DNA of 64,000 nt from Legionella tucsonensis (lineage in GTDB: Bacteria; Pseudomonadota; Gammaproteobacteria; Legionellales; Legionellaceae): NCBI RefSeq assembly GCF_001468035.1, contig NZ_LNZA01000001.1:1836221-1900220 (forward strand). Direction: 5' to 3'. Both the position numbers and the translations under genes were made by a program. The notes below the pieces were generated by a model. That model had not been told where the DNA came from, ran no database searches, and was given only the letters and a program-made list of their open reading frames with translations. Shown piece by piece: positions 9,268-16,703 of the stretch. Position 1 is the stretch's first letter, and every line of letters begins with the position of its first letter.

Positions 9268-9570
9268 CTAAAAACCAATTAAATGATGATACTCAGAAGA
9301 GCTTGTAATTAATTCTTGTATAAATAAATCAATGGTTGAGTTTGTAGGATAAACTTGCTCTGTTGTGCAAGCCTCAGGCCCACGATGAGAAATAGTAACG
9401 TTGCCCCATAAAGGGGACCCATCCTCGAGACTAAAAGCATTTACCCATTTTGAAGAGTGAGCAAATTTGAATTTTTCAGTTTGAATAAAATTCCAAATTT
9501 TTTCAAAAGACGGTTGCTCTAGGAAGTCATCAATGACCGCGAGAACTTCATTGTTGAAAACTAATTTCAT
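9268..9570 (-). CDS. Short hypothetical protein, possibly a truncated oxygenase-like gene
   Basis: About 100 residues from the ATG at 9570; the frame extends to a TTG at 9609. The segment VIDDFLEQPSFEKIWNFIQ followed by SPLWGNVTISHRGP recalls the N-terminal part of 2OG-Fe(II) oxygenase-like proteins, but the H-x-D and distal H that would bind iron are not present, so it is either truncated or another family. No good ribosome site is seen. It ends with no terminator hairpin. Confidence 0.4.
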   Translation of the reverse strand: MKLVFNNEVLAVIDDFLEQPSFEKIWNFIQTEKFKFAHSSKWVNAFSLEDGSPLWGNVTISHRGPEACTTEQVYPTNSTIDLFIQELITSSSEYHHLIGF

Positions 9571-9762
9571 ATCAATATAAAAGATACTAATATCTCCTGT
9601 GCCTACCAAGGCATATATTCATCCTTATCTTCATCAGTATCAATTCTATTAGAATAATATACGTTCATAACATCCCCTTATTAATATCCTTGAATAACAG
9701 GTTCAGATTATAGTTTTATTATTTCACCTAAACAATCAAATCAAGGAGTATATTTTTACACT

Positions 9763-10517
9763 ATGATCCATATAAAACCACAAAATGATCGATTGCATCT
9801 CATTTTGCTAACACTTAAATCTATCTATGTGAGGTCTAATGAATTACTGAGGTGGGTCTTAGAAAACCCTGTAAAACGTCTATCACAAACCCGCGCTTGG
9901 TATCATGTAGAACGTAGACAAACATATATTAAACCGCATGAATTAGAGGCTTGGTATCAAGGGCTTAGAAAGATCGAAAATGAAACCCTGCGAGATTATT
10001 TATTATTAGTTTTACTAACTGGCTTAAGAAGAGAGGAGGAAGCTGCCACTTTAAAATGGGAAAGTGTCGATTTAGCATCAAAAACATTTACAGTAGTTAA
10101 AACGAACAACAATGAATCGCATACCCTACCCCTTTCTGATTTTCTCTATGATTTATTAGTTTCTCGTTATGAAAAAATTAATGATTATGTCTTTCCAGGA
10201 ACTGGTGCTGCAGGTCATATCATTGAGCTCGTAAACAAATGGCTAATGTAACCAAGGCATCTGGCGTGCACTTTACCGTTCATGATTTAAGACGTACTTT
10301 TATTACTATTGCTGAGAGTTTGGATATATCTGCTTATTCGCTTAAACGGTTAATGAATCATAAAATGAATAATGATGTGACCGCTGGGTATATCATTACC
10401 GATGTGGAGCGGTTGAGAAAACCAATGCAATTGATTACTGATTATTTTTTAAAGTGTATGGGTGTTATTAAATGTGCTGATATTATTGGCATCCGGCCAA
10501 ATTATACCCTCCTGTAA
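9763..10517 (+). pseudogene. Tyrosine recombinase (integrase), frameshifted and 5'-degraded
   Basis: Two overlapping frames (9763-10251 and 10239-10517) form one integrase catalytic domain. The first has the Arg box LLTGLRREEEAATLKW, the second the HDLRRTF box, the NHKMNND region in place of LGH, and the end of the domain with a Tyr. A frameshift near 10240 splits them, and the arm/core-binding N terminus is missing or scrambled. It is not expected to be active. It is a leftover of an older integration event left of the tRNA-derived repeat. Confidence 0.8.
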
Positions 10518-10550
10518 GTTCCATTTTGGAACTCACTGCTAGCACTAAAA

Positions 10551-10573
10551 TTTGGTACACACTGCGTACCAAA
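10551..10573. repeat. Inverted repeat TTTGGTAC-N7-GTACCAAA
   Basis: Perfect 8-bp arms at 10551-10558 and 10566-10573 lie between the integrase relic and the convergent end of the Fic gene. The arms share TTTGGTACC-like sequence with the direct repeats at 28202-28228 in front of the second island integrase, so it may be an old recombinase or regulator site. Terminator activity is unlikely because no T-run follows. Confidence 0.45.
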
Positions 10574-10589
10574 TCTCAACAAATTCCAT

Positions 10590-11699
10590 TTAAACCTTAT
10601 CGAGATTTAGAAAGTAACGAGTCGCTTTAAGTTCGCCAGTTCGTTTGAGAATATTTTTTTTCACCAAGTCATTCAAATCTCTGGTTGTTGTAGCGATCGG
10701 TGCGCCTGTTATGCTCATATAATTTTTAGCACTTAAACCACCTACAAATCCATCTGGTCCAGCATGAAATAATCTTAATAAAACTTTTTCTTGCCTTGGA
10801 TTAATTTTCCCTTCCGCCTCCCTTAAAATGACAGATTTCTTAATAATAAAATCAATATACAAATAAGTGCTTTGTTGCGCTTCTAAAGCGATGTTAGCAA
10901 ACCATATCAACCAAGATGTTAGATCTAAGGTTTTGCTTGCTAAACCTAATTGTTGATAATATTCCTTTCTCTTTTTTAATAATATTTTTGCCAATACTGT
11001 CATTACTGGTTTTGAAAATCCTTGAGCTAATGCTTTTTCTGCTATAGCTCGCCCTATTCTTCCATTTCCATCTTCAAAAGGATGGATACTCTCAAACCAC
11101 AAATGAGCTATTCCTGCTCGGGTCAATGTGGGTAAAGGGGCTGAACCAGTGAGAGAACTCCTTTCAAACCAATCAATAAATTGATCCATTTCGGCAGGAA
11201 CAGATGATGAAGGAGGCGCTTCAAAATGGATTTTTCGATCATAATCAGGTCCAGAAACAATTTGCATTGCTTCTTCATGCTTACGATATTGACCAATATG
11301 TTCTAAATGATGGCTATTGCCCATTAAAAATTGATGCCATTCAAATAGAACCTGCTGTGTTAGCGGACTAGGAATCGTTTGGTATAAATTAACCATCATT
11401 TTAGCGATCCCACGCTCTGCCATGCTAGCTCTAGGAGCTTCTGTAGACAACCCTAACTCTTTTTTTATAGAAGACTGAACGCTATCTCTGTTTAAATGCT
11501 CCCCTTCAATTTCAGAGCTATCCAAAGCATCAGTACACATTAGATCGATAAATAAATTTTGCTTGCCTTCTTGAGAAATATGTTGTGAGGAACCAATAAT
11601 AATCCCAGCACTCTCAGTAAAAGACTGTTCATACACAACTAATTTATCTGAGTCCCAAGTAAAATCAGGCCAATTCTCAAGCTGCCAATTCCATTTCAT
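10590..11699 (-). CDS. Fic family protein with N-terminal inhibitory motif and C-terminal winged helix
   Basis: 369 residues from the ATG at 11699 (AGG nine bases upstream). The N-terminal DUF4172-like region contains SSEIEGE, matching the (S/T)xxxE(G/N) inhibitory helix of class II Fic enzymes. The catalytic loop HPFEDGNGRIGRAI at about residues 203-216 matches HPFxDGNGRxxR, so AMP transfer from ATP to a Ser/Thr/Tyr hydroxyl is expected, restrained by the glutamate. The C terminus (ATTTRDLNDLVKKNILKRTG) is a winged-helix DNA-binding module. The start codon overlaps one of four operator-like repeats, suggesting autoregulation. Target unknown. Confidence 0.9.
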   Translation of the reverse strand: MKWNWQLENWPDFTWDSDKLVVYEQSFTESAGIIIGSSQHISQEGKQNLFIDLMCTDALDSSEIEGEHLNRDSVQSSIKKELGLSTEAPRASMAERGIAKMMVNLYQTIPSPLTQQVLFEWHQFLMGNSHHLEHIGQYRKHEEAMQIVSGPDYDRKIHFEAPPSSSVPAEMDQFIDWFERSSLTGSAPLPTLTRAGIAHLWFESIHPFEDGNGRIGRAIAEKALAQGFSKPVMTVLAKILLKKRKEYYQQLGLASKTLDLTSWLIWFANIALEAQQSTYLYIDFIIKKSVILREAEGKINPRQEKVLLRLFHAGPDGFVGGLSAKNYMSITGAPIATTTRDLNDLVKKNILKRTGELKATRYFLNLDKV

Positions 11700-11772
11700 G
11701 ATTAATAACCTCACTTTTTATTAATCAAAATATAGCACAATAATGATTAATAAAGCATGGTTTTATTAATCA
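11699..11772. promoter_or_regulatory. Duplicated dyad operator in front of the fic gene
   Basis: Four copies of one 10-mer: TGATTAATAA at 11699-11708 and 11744-11753, and its complement TTATTAATCA at 11718-11727 and 11763-11772. They form two identical dyads (TGATTAATAA-N9-TTATTAATCA), start to start 45 bp, or about four helical turns. The first dyad overlaps the fic start codon. Likely binding sites for a dimeric repressor, plausibly the winged helix of the Fic protein itself. Confidence 0.7.
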
Positions 11773-12299
11773 ACGCTACTTTAATAGAGAATATCTGACA
11801 TCAAGCCACTAGGCACTTTATAAATACAATGTATGAAGTTTAGAATTTATAACCTTCTGCCCCAACCATTTCAGTAAAAAGACCTTCTTGTTATGTAAAA
11901 ACTCTTCAGTTAAGCTCATTTTAATAAAAATCATTTTGATTATATGTGGGGTTTCTGCAAGCTTGCAGAAATCTCATAAAATTAAAGAGATTCATTAATT
12001 ATCTTCATCCACTACATGAACATTCAAGTTTTGGTTATTTTCGCTTCAGATCATATTGGTATAAAAACGGAATAAATCGGTTTAATGCCTGTAAAAAAGA
12101 TAAAAATCGGTGCACGAAGTCGTACAGCAATGATACAGTTTCTTCATTTGAATTAAAGGAAAGCGAGTCATGCAATTGCAAAACTCAACCAATAACATTA
12201 GGAGTTAAGGCCTTTCCTTTTCCACGGTAGAATAAGGAAAAAACCTGAACCCGTTGTGTGCTTGCATGAGATCATCACTGATACCTAGAGCCGTCTTTA
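11773..12299. other. Intergenic with a perfect 20-bp palindrome
   Basis: The region upstream of fic. A perfect palindrome spans 11952-11971 (half-site TTTCTGCAAG). A 94-codon plus-strand frame at 11946 has composition unlike a protein and was not accepted. No other gene is visible. Confidence 0.4.
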
Positions 12300-12929
12300 T
12301 TAAAGATTTAGTTCAACTTTAGGAGTATCATAATCATCTCTAATAAAAATAGATCTTTGTGCTAATGTTAAAAAATCCTCTAGATCATGCTCTGGTTTAT
12401 TGGGGGCAAACGAAGCTTTGTCTACCAATCCAACGGTCCTATCATATTTTTCACCAGACATTCTCAATCCCGCATTATTTACACATGCTATCATCGCTCT
12501 TGCTATATAGGCGTTTAATGAATGCTGGTGATAATTCCCACCGCTTGCTGCTTGAATCGCTTTAAGAATATCTCCTATTGTATTTGCAGAATTAAGCGCA
12601 GCGGAAAATTTTTGTGCTCTTTTTACACCAGTATCACCATGATGATGAAAAAATCCACGATATTTTTTAGGAGAATTGTCGTCATTTTTCGTTGAAAACT
12701 GAATATAGTTTCCAGCTTGCTCTTGCAAATTTTTTTTAAGCGTATCGATACTTACTTTTTGAAGTTCACTTGATATGTTTTCTAAAGTTTCTCTTTTATA
12801 GTCTTGCTTGCTTGAGGCACCTAAGAAATCTCTGAGTTTATTTCCTGATGCTATAACGGAAGACATTCTACCAATTTGTCTCCCTAAAGCATCTTTGACT
12901 TTGTCAACTTCTTTTTTCAATCTCGACAT
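12300..12929 (-). CDS. Hypothetical protein, possible effector-type
   Basis: 209 residues from the ATG at 12929 (GGTGA upstream); an alternative start lies at 12941. It is hydrophilic, begins with a coiled-coil stretch (MSRLKKEVDKVKDALGRQIG), and contains YRGFFHHHGDTGVKRAQKF followed by NTIGDILKAIQAA and a helical C terminus. No catalytic motif is recognised. The YRG-F-F-H segment loosely resembles NYRGTFFKH in the CaaX protein at 840-1514, which could indicate a shared small domain. No secretion signal can be shown from sequence. Confidence 0.6.
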   Translation of the reverse strand: MSRLKKEVDKVKDALGRQIGRMSSVIASGNKLRDFLGASSKQDYKRETLENISSELQKVSIDTLKKNLQEQAGNYIQFSTKNDDNSPKKYRGFFHHHGDTGVKRAQKFSAALNSANTIGDILKAIQAASGGNYHQHSLNAYIARAMIACVNNAGLRMSGEKYDRTVGLVDKASFAPNKPEHDLEDFLTLAQRSIFIRDDYDTPKVELNL

Positions 12930-12941
12930 GACATTCACCAT

Positions 12942-13289
12942 TACACTTAAAAAAATAACTTACATGTATTATATATAATCAATGTTAAGGGAACATTAAT
13001 GTGTGTAGCGACAATTAAAACGACGAATTGCCTCAAATTACGTGAATTTTCAGTAGAGCAACAATAAACGAACTGTTATGTAACCTATTGATTTTCTGTT
13101 GTTAAGATTTTCTATCATCTTGGTCATACCACTTACTATTAGCAAGGATAAGCTCTTTTAAAAATTCTTCCGTTTTGTGCATTTCATTTATGAAGCCTAT
13201 TTGAAAATTTCTCTAAAAATCACCTAAGGTATAGTGAATCTTATGTAAATTCTATGGAACTATATTGTTCTAAATTTCAACACTGCAAA
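12942..13289. other. Intergenic with a gene-tail remnant
   Basis: A start-less minus-strand frame ends at 13102 with coding-like content (EMHKTEEFLKELILANSKWY, then a stop), about 36 codons. It looks like the 3' end of a decayed gene. Nothing else is seen. Confidence 0.3.
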
Positions 13290-13965
13290 GCAATGTATAT
13301 TGCGCCCTTGGGTGCGACTCGATGGGTCGTCTATGTGATTGTACGGGTAGTCAAATTACGGAATGCATTTATTGGTTTCGTTACGGGACTATTAGAGTAC
13401 CTATGATTCCGTTCATAGTAGCCTAGTTCGACGTGCGTTATTGGTAACGATGGCGTGCGAAACTCGAATGACAATGCACTGAAGTTTACTCATGTAAACG
13501 TCGTGGATTTGCTGATAAGTAAACACGAATCTGGAAGCTTCATCCGGAATAAGGCTAGTCTAATGGGTATGGTTAATGTAAGTGAACTGCTGATAAACAT
13601 CGAAAGCAATGATGAGCTAAAGAAGCTGCTAAGCTCAAGCCAAAATGGCATGCATGGGACAATCCAGGTCTGAGGTTGGATTGCACGGACAAACAACATG
13701 CGCGGTGAAGAGGCGGAACCTAACCCCATTTTGTCATGTAGACGGAACGAGGTAAACCCGATTCAGTGCCTTAGCAATTTTAAGTAAGGCAGGTTAACCG
13801 CAAGGAAAACTGATGCTGAAGCGGGCAGAAGATAGACTAAAAAGCAAAAGCTCTTCTGTAATGGAAAAGATAGGAACGACTGTTTCTATGGTGAAAGCCA
13901 GCCCACTTGGTCTTGGTCAACATTGCGAGAGACTAGCAGAATTTCTTTTAGAGGAACGTTTTTTA
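13290..13965 (+). mobile_element. Group II intron, 5' RNA domains only (truncated)
   Basis: The stretch starts at TTGCGCCC near 13300, like the GUGYG-type 5' end, and is composed of short complementary segments with no usable frame, in contrast to its flanks. The block around 13700-13860 (AGACGGAACGAGGTAAACCC, then GGTTAACCGCAAGGAAAACT and AGCGGGCAGAAG) resembles the region preceding the intron-encoded reverse transcriptase. No reverse transcriptase, domain V or 3' end follows: the sequence turns AT-rich near 13965 and the tRNA-derived repeat begins at 14021. Probably cut by island insertion or deletion. The 5' boundary is approximate. Confidence 0.6.
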
Positions 13966-14020
13966 TATTTTAACTTATTCTTATTTTTCGAAAACAAACT
14001 ATAACCCTCGCCAGTATTGG

Positions 14021-14064
14021 TGCCGCTGAGAAGAATCGAACTCCCGACCTTTTGATTACGAAAC
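14021..14064 (-). repeat. att core, left copy (tRNA-Thr(CGT)-like 3' half)
   Basis: 44 bp identical to 28033-28076. Read on the minus strand it is the anticodon loop TTCGTAA, variable loop, T arm (GGGAG-TTCGATT-CTTCT) and acceptor CAGCGGCA of a tRNA; the anticodon reads CGT (Thr). The next three bases outward (14018-14020) complete CCA, so this copy carries the genuine tRNA 3' end. The 5' half of the tRNA is absent. It is the left attachment junction of the first island. Confidence 0.85.
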
Positions 14065-14123
14065 AAATTTTTATTGATATCAACTAGTATTAAAAAAACT
14101 CAAAACACCCCATAAATCCTTGC

Positions 14124-14151
14124 CTGATAATAACTTTATCGTTATTATCAG
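14124..14151. repeat. 11-bp perfect hairpin between att and integrase
   Basis: CTGATAATAAC at 14124-14134 pairs perfectly with 14141-14151 around a 6-base loop. It lies in the leader of the integrase gene and may be an operator or a hairpin in the integrase mRNA. No T-run follows. Confidence 0.5.
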
Positions 14152-14190
14152 TATCAAAGAGTTATCATTATTTTCATGTAAGAACAGCAA

Positions 14191-14212
14191 AAAGTACCCA
14201 CTAAAGTACCCA
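14191..14212 (+). repeat. Direct repeat pair AAAGTACCCA, 12-bp period (left)
   Basis: AAAGTACCCA at 14191-14200 and again at 14203-14212. The same pair with the same spacing occurs at 27961-27982 near the other end of the island. The placement just inside both ends fits arm-type integrase or excisionase binding sites. Confidence 0.65.
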
Positions 14213-14235
14213 TTGAATATTAATTAGGACTATCC

Positions 14236-15465
14236 ATGATTAACTTTACAGACACCTTTATTAAGAGACTAAAACCTCAAGAGAAAAGAGTTGAAAAATT
14301 TGAAGGTGGAGGATTTGGTATTTTAATTTATCCAGCCGGAACAAAAAGCTGGATCTATCGATATAAGATCAATAATAAGAAAGATTATATTATCTTTGGC
14401 CATTATCCTAATATGGGACTCGCTGAAGCCAGAAAACGCTTTGGTGAGTTAAGAGAAATACGCCGCACTGGAACTAATCCAAAACTACTTATAGAGCAGG
14501 AACTAAATAGAGAAAAGTATACCGTCGCAAAGCTTGTAACGTCCTGGTATGAGAATTATGTTGAAAAAAACCGTAAGCAGCCACTCCAAATTAAATATCA
14601 AATTGAGGCCGATATCATTCCCCTTCTTGGCGATTTAGAATTGGAAAAAATACAACCATTAGACATTTCAATGGCTTTGGATATTATCGTTAAGCGTGGA
14701 GCCCCTATTCTTGCCAATCGGATCTTGAGTACATTAAAGCAGTTATTTAATTACGCTGTAAGCAGAGGTAGAATGCAACAAAATCCTGCTACCCATATAC
14801 GTGCGCGTGATATCGGTGGGCCTGAAAAACCTCGTGAACGTTATCTAACCCTTGATGAAATTAACATGATTTGGCATTTTTTGAACAGCGATTTATGCCA
14901 TATGTCTTTGCAAACAAAAAATGCGATCAAAATAATAATCCTTACTGGAGTTAGAACTGCAGAAATTCGACTAGCAGAGTGGAAAAATATTGATTTTGAA
15001 AATTCACTATGGACAATTCCTCCCGAACATACCAAAGGTGCAATAACAGTTAAAATTCATTTAACAAATTTAACTAAATCAATATTTGAAGAATTGAAAA
15101 GTGTGACTACCTCATCTTTTGTCTTACCTGGTTTGATTGAAGATCAACCTCTTGATAAGCATGCCCTTCCTAGAGCAATCAGAAGAATTCAAACGCGAGT
15201 AGGGATACCTGAGTGGACTGCTCATGATCTACGTCGTACTTTTGCCACACAATTGGGTGAATCTTTACATGTAGATCCTGTTGTTATTGAAAAATGTTTA
15301 GGACATAAGATGCCTAAAATTATGGCAACCTATAACAAAAATGAAATGCTACCTCAGAGAAAAGAAGCTCTTGAGAAATGGGCAATATGCATTCAAGAAT
15401 GTATTGGATATAATTCAGAAATCACAGCCGCTTTACAAAACTGTGATCAAGAATGTATAATTTAG
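14236..15465 (+). CDS. P4-type tyrosine integrase of island 1
   Basis: 409 residues. It has an N-terminal DUF4102-like arm-binding domain (FGILIYPAGTKSWIYRYK), a core-binding SAM-like domain, and a catalytic domain with LTGVRTAEIRLAEW (Arg), AHDLRRTFATQLG (His-x-x-Arg), LGHKMPKIMATYNK (His and Tyr). All catalytic residues appear present. It would recombine the 44-bp core at the tRNA target. It lies 172 bases inside the left repeat. It is closely related over its length to the integrase at 28243, and a small RNA promoter sits in its last codons. Confidence 0.95.
   Translation: MINFTDTFIKRLKPQEKRVEKFEGGGFGILIYPAGTKSWIYRYKINNKKDYIIFGHYPNMGLAEARKRFGELREIRRTGTNPKLLIEQELNREKYTVAKLVTSWYENYVEKNRKQPLQIKYQIEADIIPLLGDLELEKIQPLDISMALDIIVKRGAPILANRILSTLKQLFNYAVSRGRMQQNPATHIRARDIGGPEKPRERYLTLDEINMIWHFLNSDLCHMSLQTKNAIKIIILTGVRTAEIRLAEWKNIDFENSLWTIPPEHTKGAITVKIHLTNLTKSIFEELKSVTTSSFVLPGLIEDQPLDKHALPRAIRRIQTRVGIPEWTAHDLRRTFATQLGESLHVDPVVIEKCLGHKMPKIMATYNKNEMLPQRKEALEKWAICIQECIGYNSEITAALQNCDQECII
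15432..15461 (+). promoter_or_regulatory. Promoter inside the end of the integrase gene
   Basis: TTTACA at 15432-15437, an 18-base spacer, then TATAAT at 15456-15461. This is a near-consensus sigma-70 promoter that would start RNA at about 15468, immediately before the hairpin RNA at 15468-15524. Confidence 0.65.
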
Positions 15466-15467
15466 AT

Positions 15468-15524
15468 AACATAACCGCCACGCCTAGAGAGTTTCGGCTC
15501 TTGCGTAACCTTGGCGGTTTTTTT
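15468..15524 (+). ncRNA. Small structured RNA next to the Abi_2 gene
   Basis: Outer stem AACCGCC (15473-15479) with GGCGGTT (15513-15519), inner stem ACGC (15480-15483) with GCGT (15503-15506), and a third helix AGAG (15486-15489 or 15488-15491) with CTCT (15498-15501) around TTTCGG. The outer stem is followed at once by seven or so T, so it also ends transcription. With its own promoter this forms a complete gene of about 55 bases. Alternatively it is only the integrase terminator, but the nested inner helices and the promoter argue for a discrete RNA. I recall that AbiF-like HEPN proteins have been reported with adjacent structured RNAs; this fits that layout. Confidence 0.6.
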
Positions 15525-15526
15525 AT

Positions 15527-16462
15527 ATGTGCGCTATGACCAATAAAACAAAAATAAAATACCTCAAGCCCGCCCTTAGTTTCCAGGAACAACTGAAACA
15601 ATTAAAAGATCGTGGACTGATCGTCAATAATGAAGAAGAAGCCTTAATAATTTTATCCAATATTAGTTACTACCGCTTGAGTGCGTATTGGATACCTTTC
15701 AAGAAAAGAGATAAACAAGGAAACCTCCTTAATCAGTTTCAAGATAATATTTTCTTTGAAAACATTATCGAGCTATACGAGTTTGATAGGAAGTTAAGGC
15801 TTCATATTATGGATGCCTTAGAACGCATCGAAATATCGATAAGAACACATATCACCTACCATCTGGCCCATCATTATGGTGCATTTGCTCTAGAGAAAAG
15901 CGAAAATTTTCATAACAAGTTTGAACATAAAACTTGGCTTTTACAGATACAAAACGAAATCATTCGCTCCAAAGAACCCTTTATAGAACATTTTATGGAT
16001 AAATATGAAGGCTTCCCTACCCTTCCCGTTTGGATGGCAACCGAAGTTACGTCTTTCGGCTCACTTTCATTTTTATATAAAGGCTTAAAAAATGAAGATA
16101 AACGAGTAATTGCTGAAACCCAATATAATTTGCATCCCAAAACATTGGCTAATTTCCTGCATTTTCTAACTTACGTCCGAAATATATGCGCACACCACGG
16201 TAGACTTTGGAATAAAGAACTTGCAATTAGGCCAAAATTGGATGGACTTGATCAAGCATGGCTTCCACCCATAACCCCAAGAAGTGATCGTTCCTTTTTT
16301 ATTCTACTTATCCTTAAATACTTATTGAATCATTCTGATAAAACTCAACAGTGGGCAAAATCCTATGAAGAGCTAATTCTTCCAATATTGGCGAAATATA
16401 AATGGAGTGCAAGCTCAATGGGGATACCAAATGATTGGCAAAATCATCCACTGTGGAATTAA
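15527..16462 (+). CDS. Abi_2 (AbiD/AbiF-like) HEPN abortive-infection protein
   Basis: 311 residues, the usual length for Abi_2 proteins. The N terminus YLKPALSFQEQLKQLKDRGL and ISYYRLSAYWIPF are family hallmarks. RNICAHHGRLWN near residue 225 is the R-x4-H HEPN motif, which implies an RNase fold acting on phage infection. The first ATG (15527) or the fourth codon ATG (15536) could be the start; no ribosome site is visible because the T-run of the small RNA ends three bases upstream, so translation may depend on read-through or a processed RNA. It stands as a lone defence gene. Confidence 0.88.
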   Translation: MCAMTNKTKIKYLKPALSFQEQLKQLKDRGLIVNNEEEALIILSNISYYRLSAYWIPFKKRDKQGNLLNQFQDNIFFENIIELYEFDRKLRLHIMDALERIEISIRTHITYHLAHHYGAFALEKSENFHNKFEHKTWLLQIQNEIIRSKEPFIEHFMDKYEGFPTLPVWMATEVTSFGSLSFLYKGLKNEDKRVIAETQYNLHPKTLANFLHFLTYVRNICAHHGRLWNKELAIRPKLDGLDQAWLPPITPRSDRSFFILLILKYLLNHSDKTQQWAKSYEELILPILAKYKWSASSMGIPNDWQNHPLWN

Positions 16463-16703
16463 TGAATAATTTTTTTCACACAAAGGATAATTTTAAATCC
16501 AAATGAGCAACTTATGCATTTCGTATAGATGGAATTAAATGTATCATTGATGTAATATTGCGCACTCGATCAAATTTAGATCAAAACACTCTTAACTCCT
16601 AAAAATACAGATATGGAATTGTGAGACAAGAATTTCTATGGGTTTGATGTTGTGTAATCAACATCCAAGATAAAACAAATGAGCTAAAGGTTTGAGGTCA
16701 TTA
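16463..16703. other. Intergenic leader of the helicase gene
   Basis: AT-rich with no gene. It probably carries the promoter of the helicase-nuclease gene; GAGG at 16694-16697 is the ribosome site for the ATG at 16704. Confidence 0.4.

Noticed and set aside
9268-9570. 2OG-Fe(II) oxygenase activity
   Set aside because: Iron-binding H-x-D and distal His are absent; only a vague N-terminal resemblance.
11946-12230. 94-codon plus-strand frame upstream of the hypothetical gene
   Set aside because: Aromatic- and Cys-rich composition unlike a protein, no ribosome site, begins within a 20-bp palindrome.
13455-14004. Short frames in the intron remnant (13455-13673 and 13813-14004)
   Set aside because: They fall in structured group II RNA sequence and have no family features.
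14021-14064. Functional tRNA-Thr gene at either repeat copy
   Set aside because: Only the anticodon loop to acceptor end is present; the 5' half and D arm are missing at both places.
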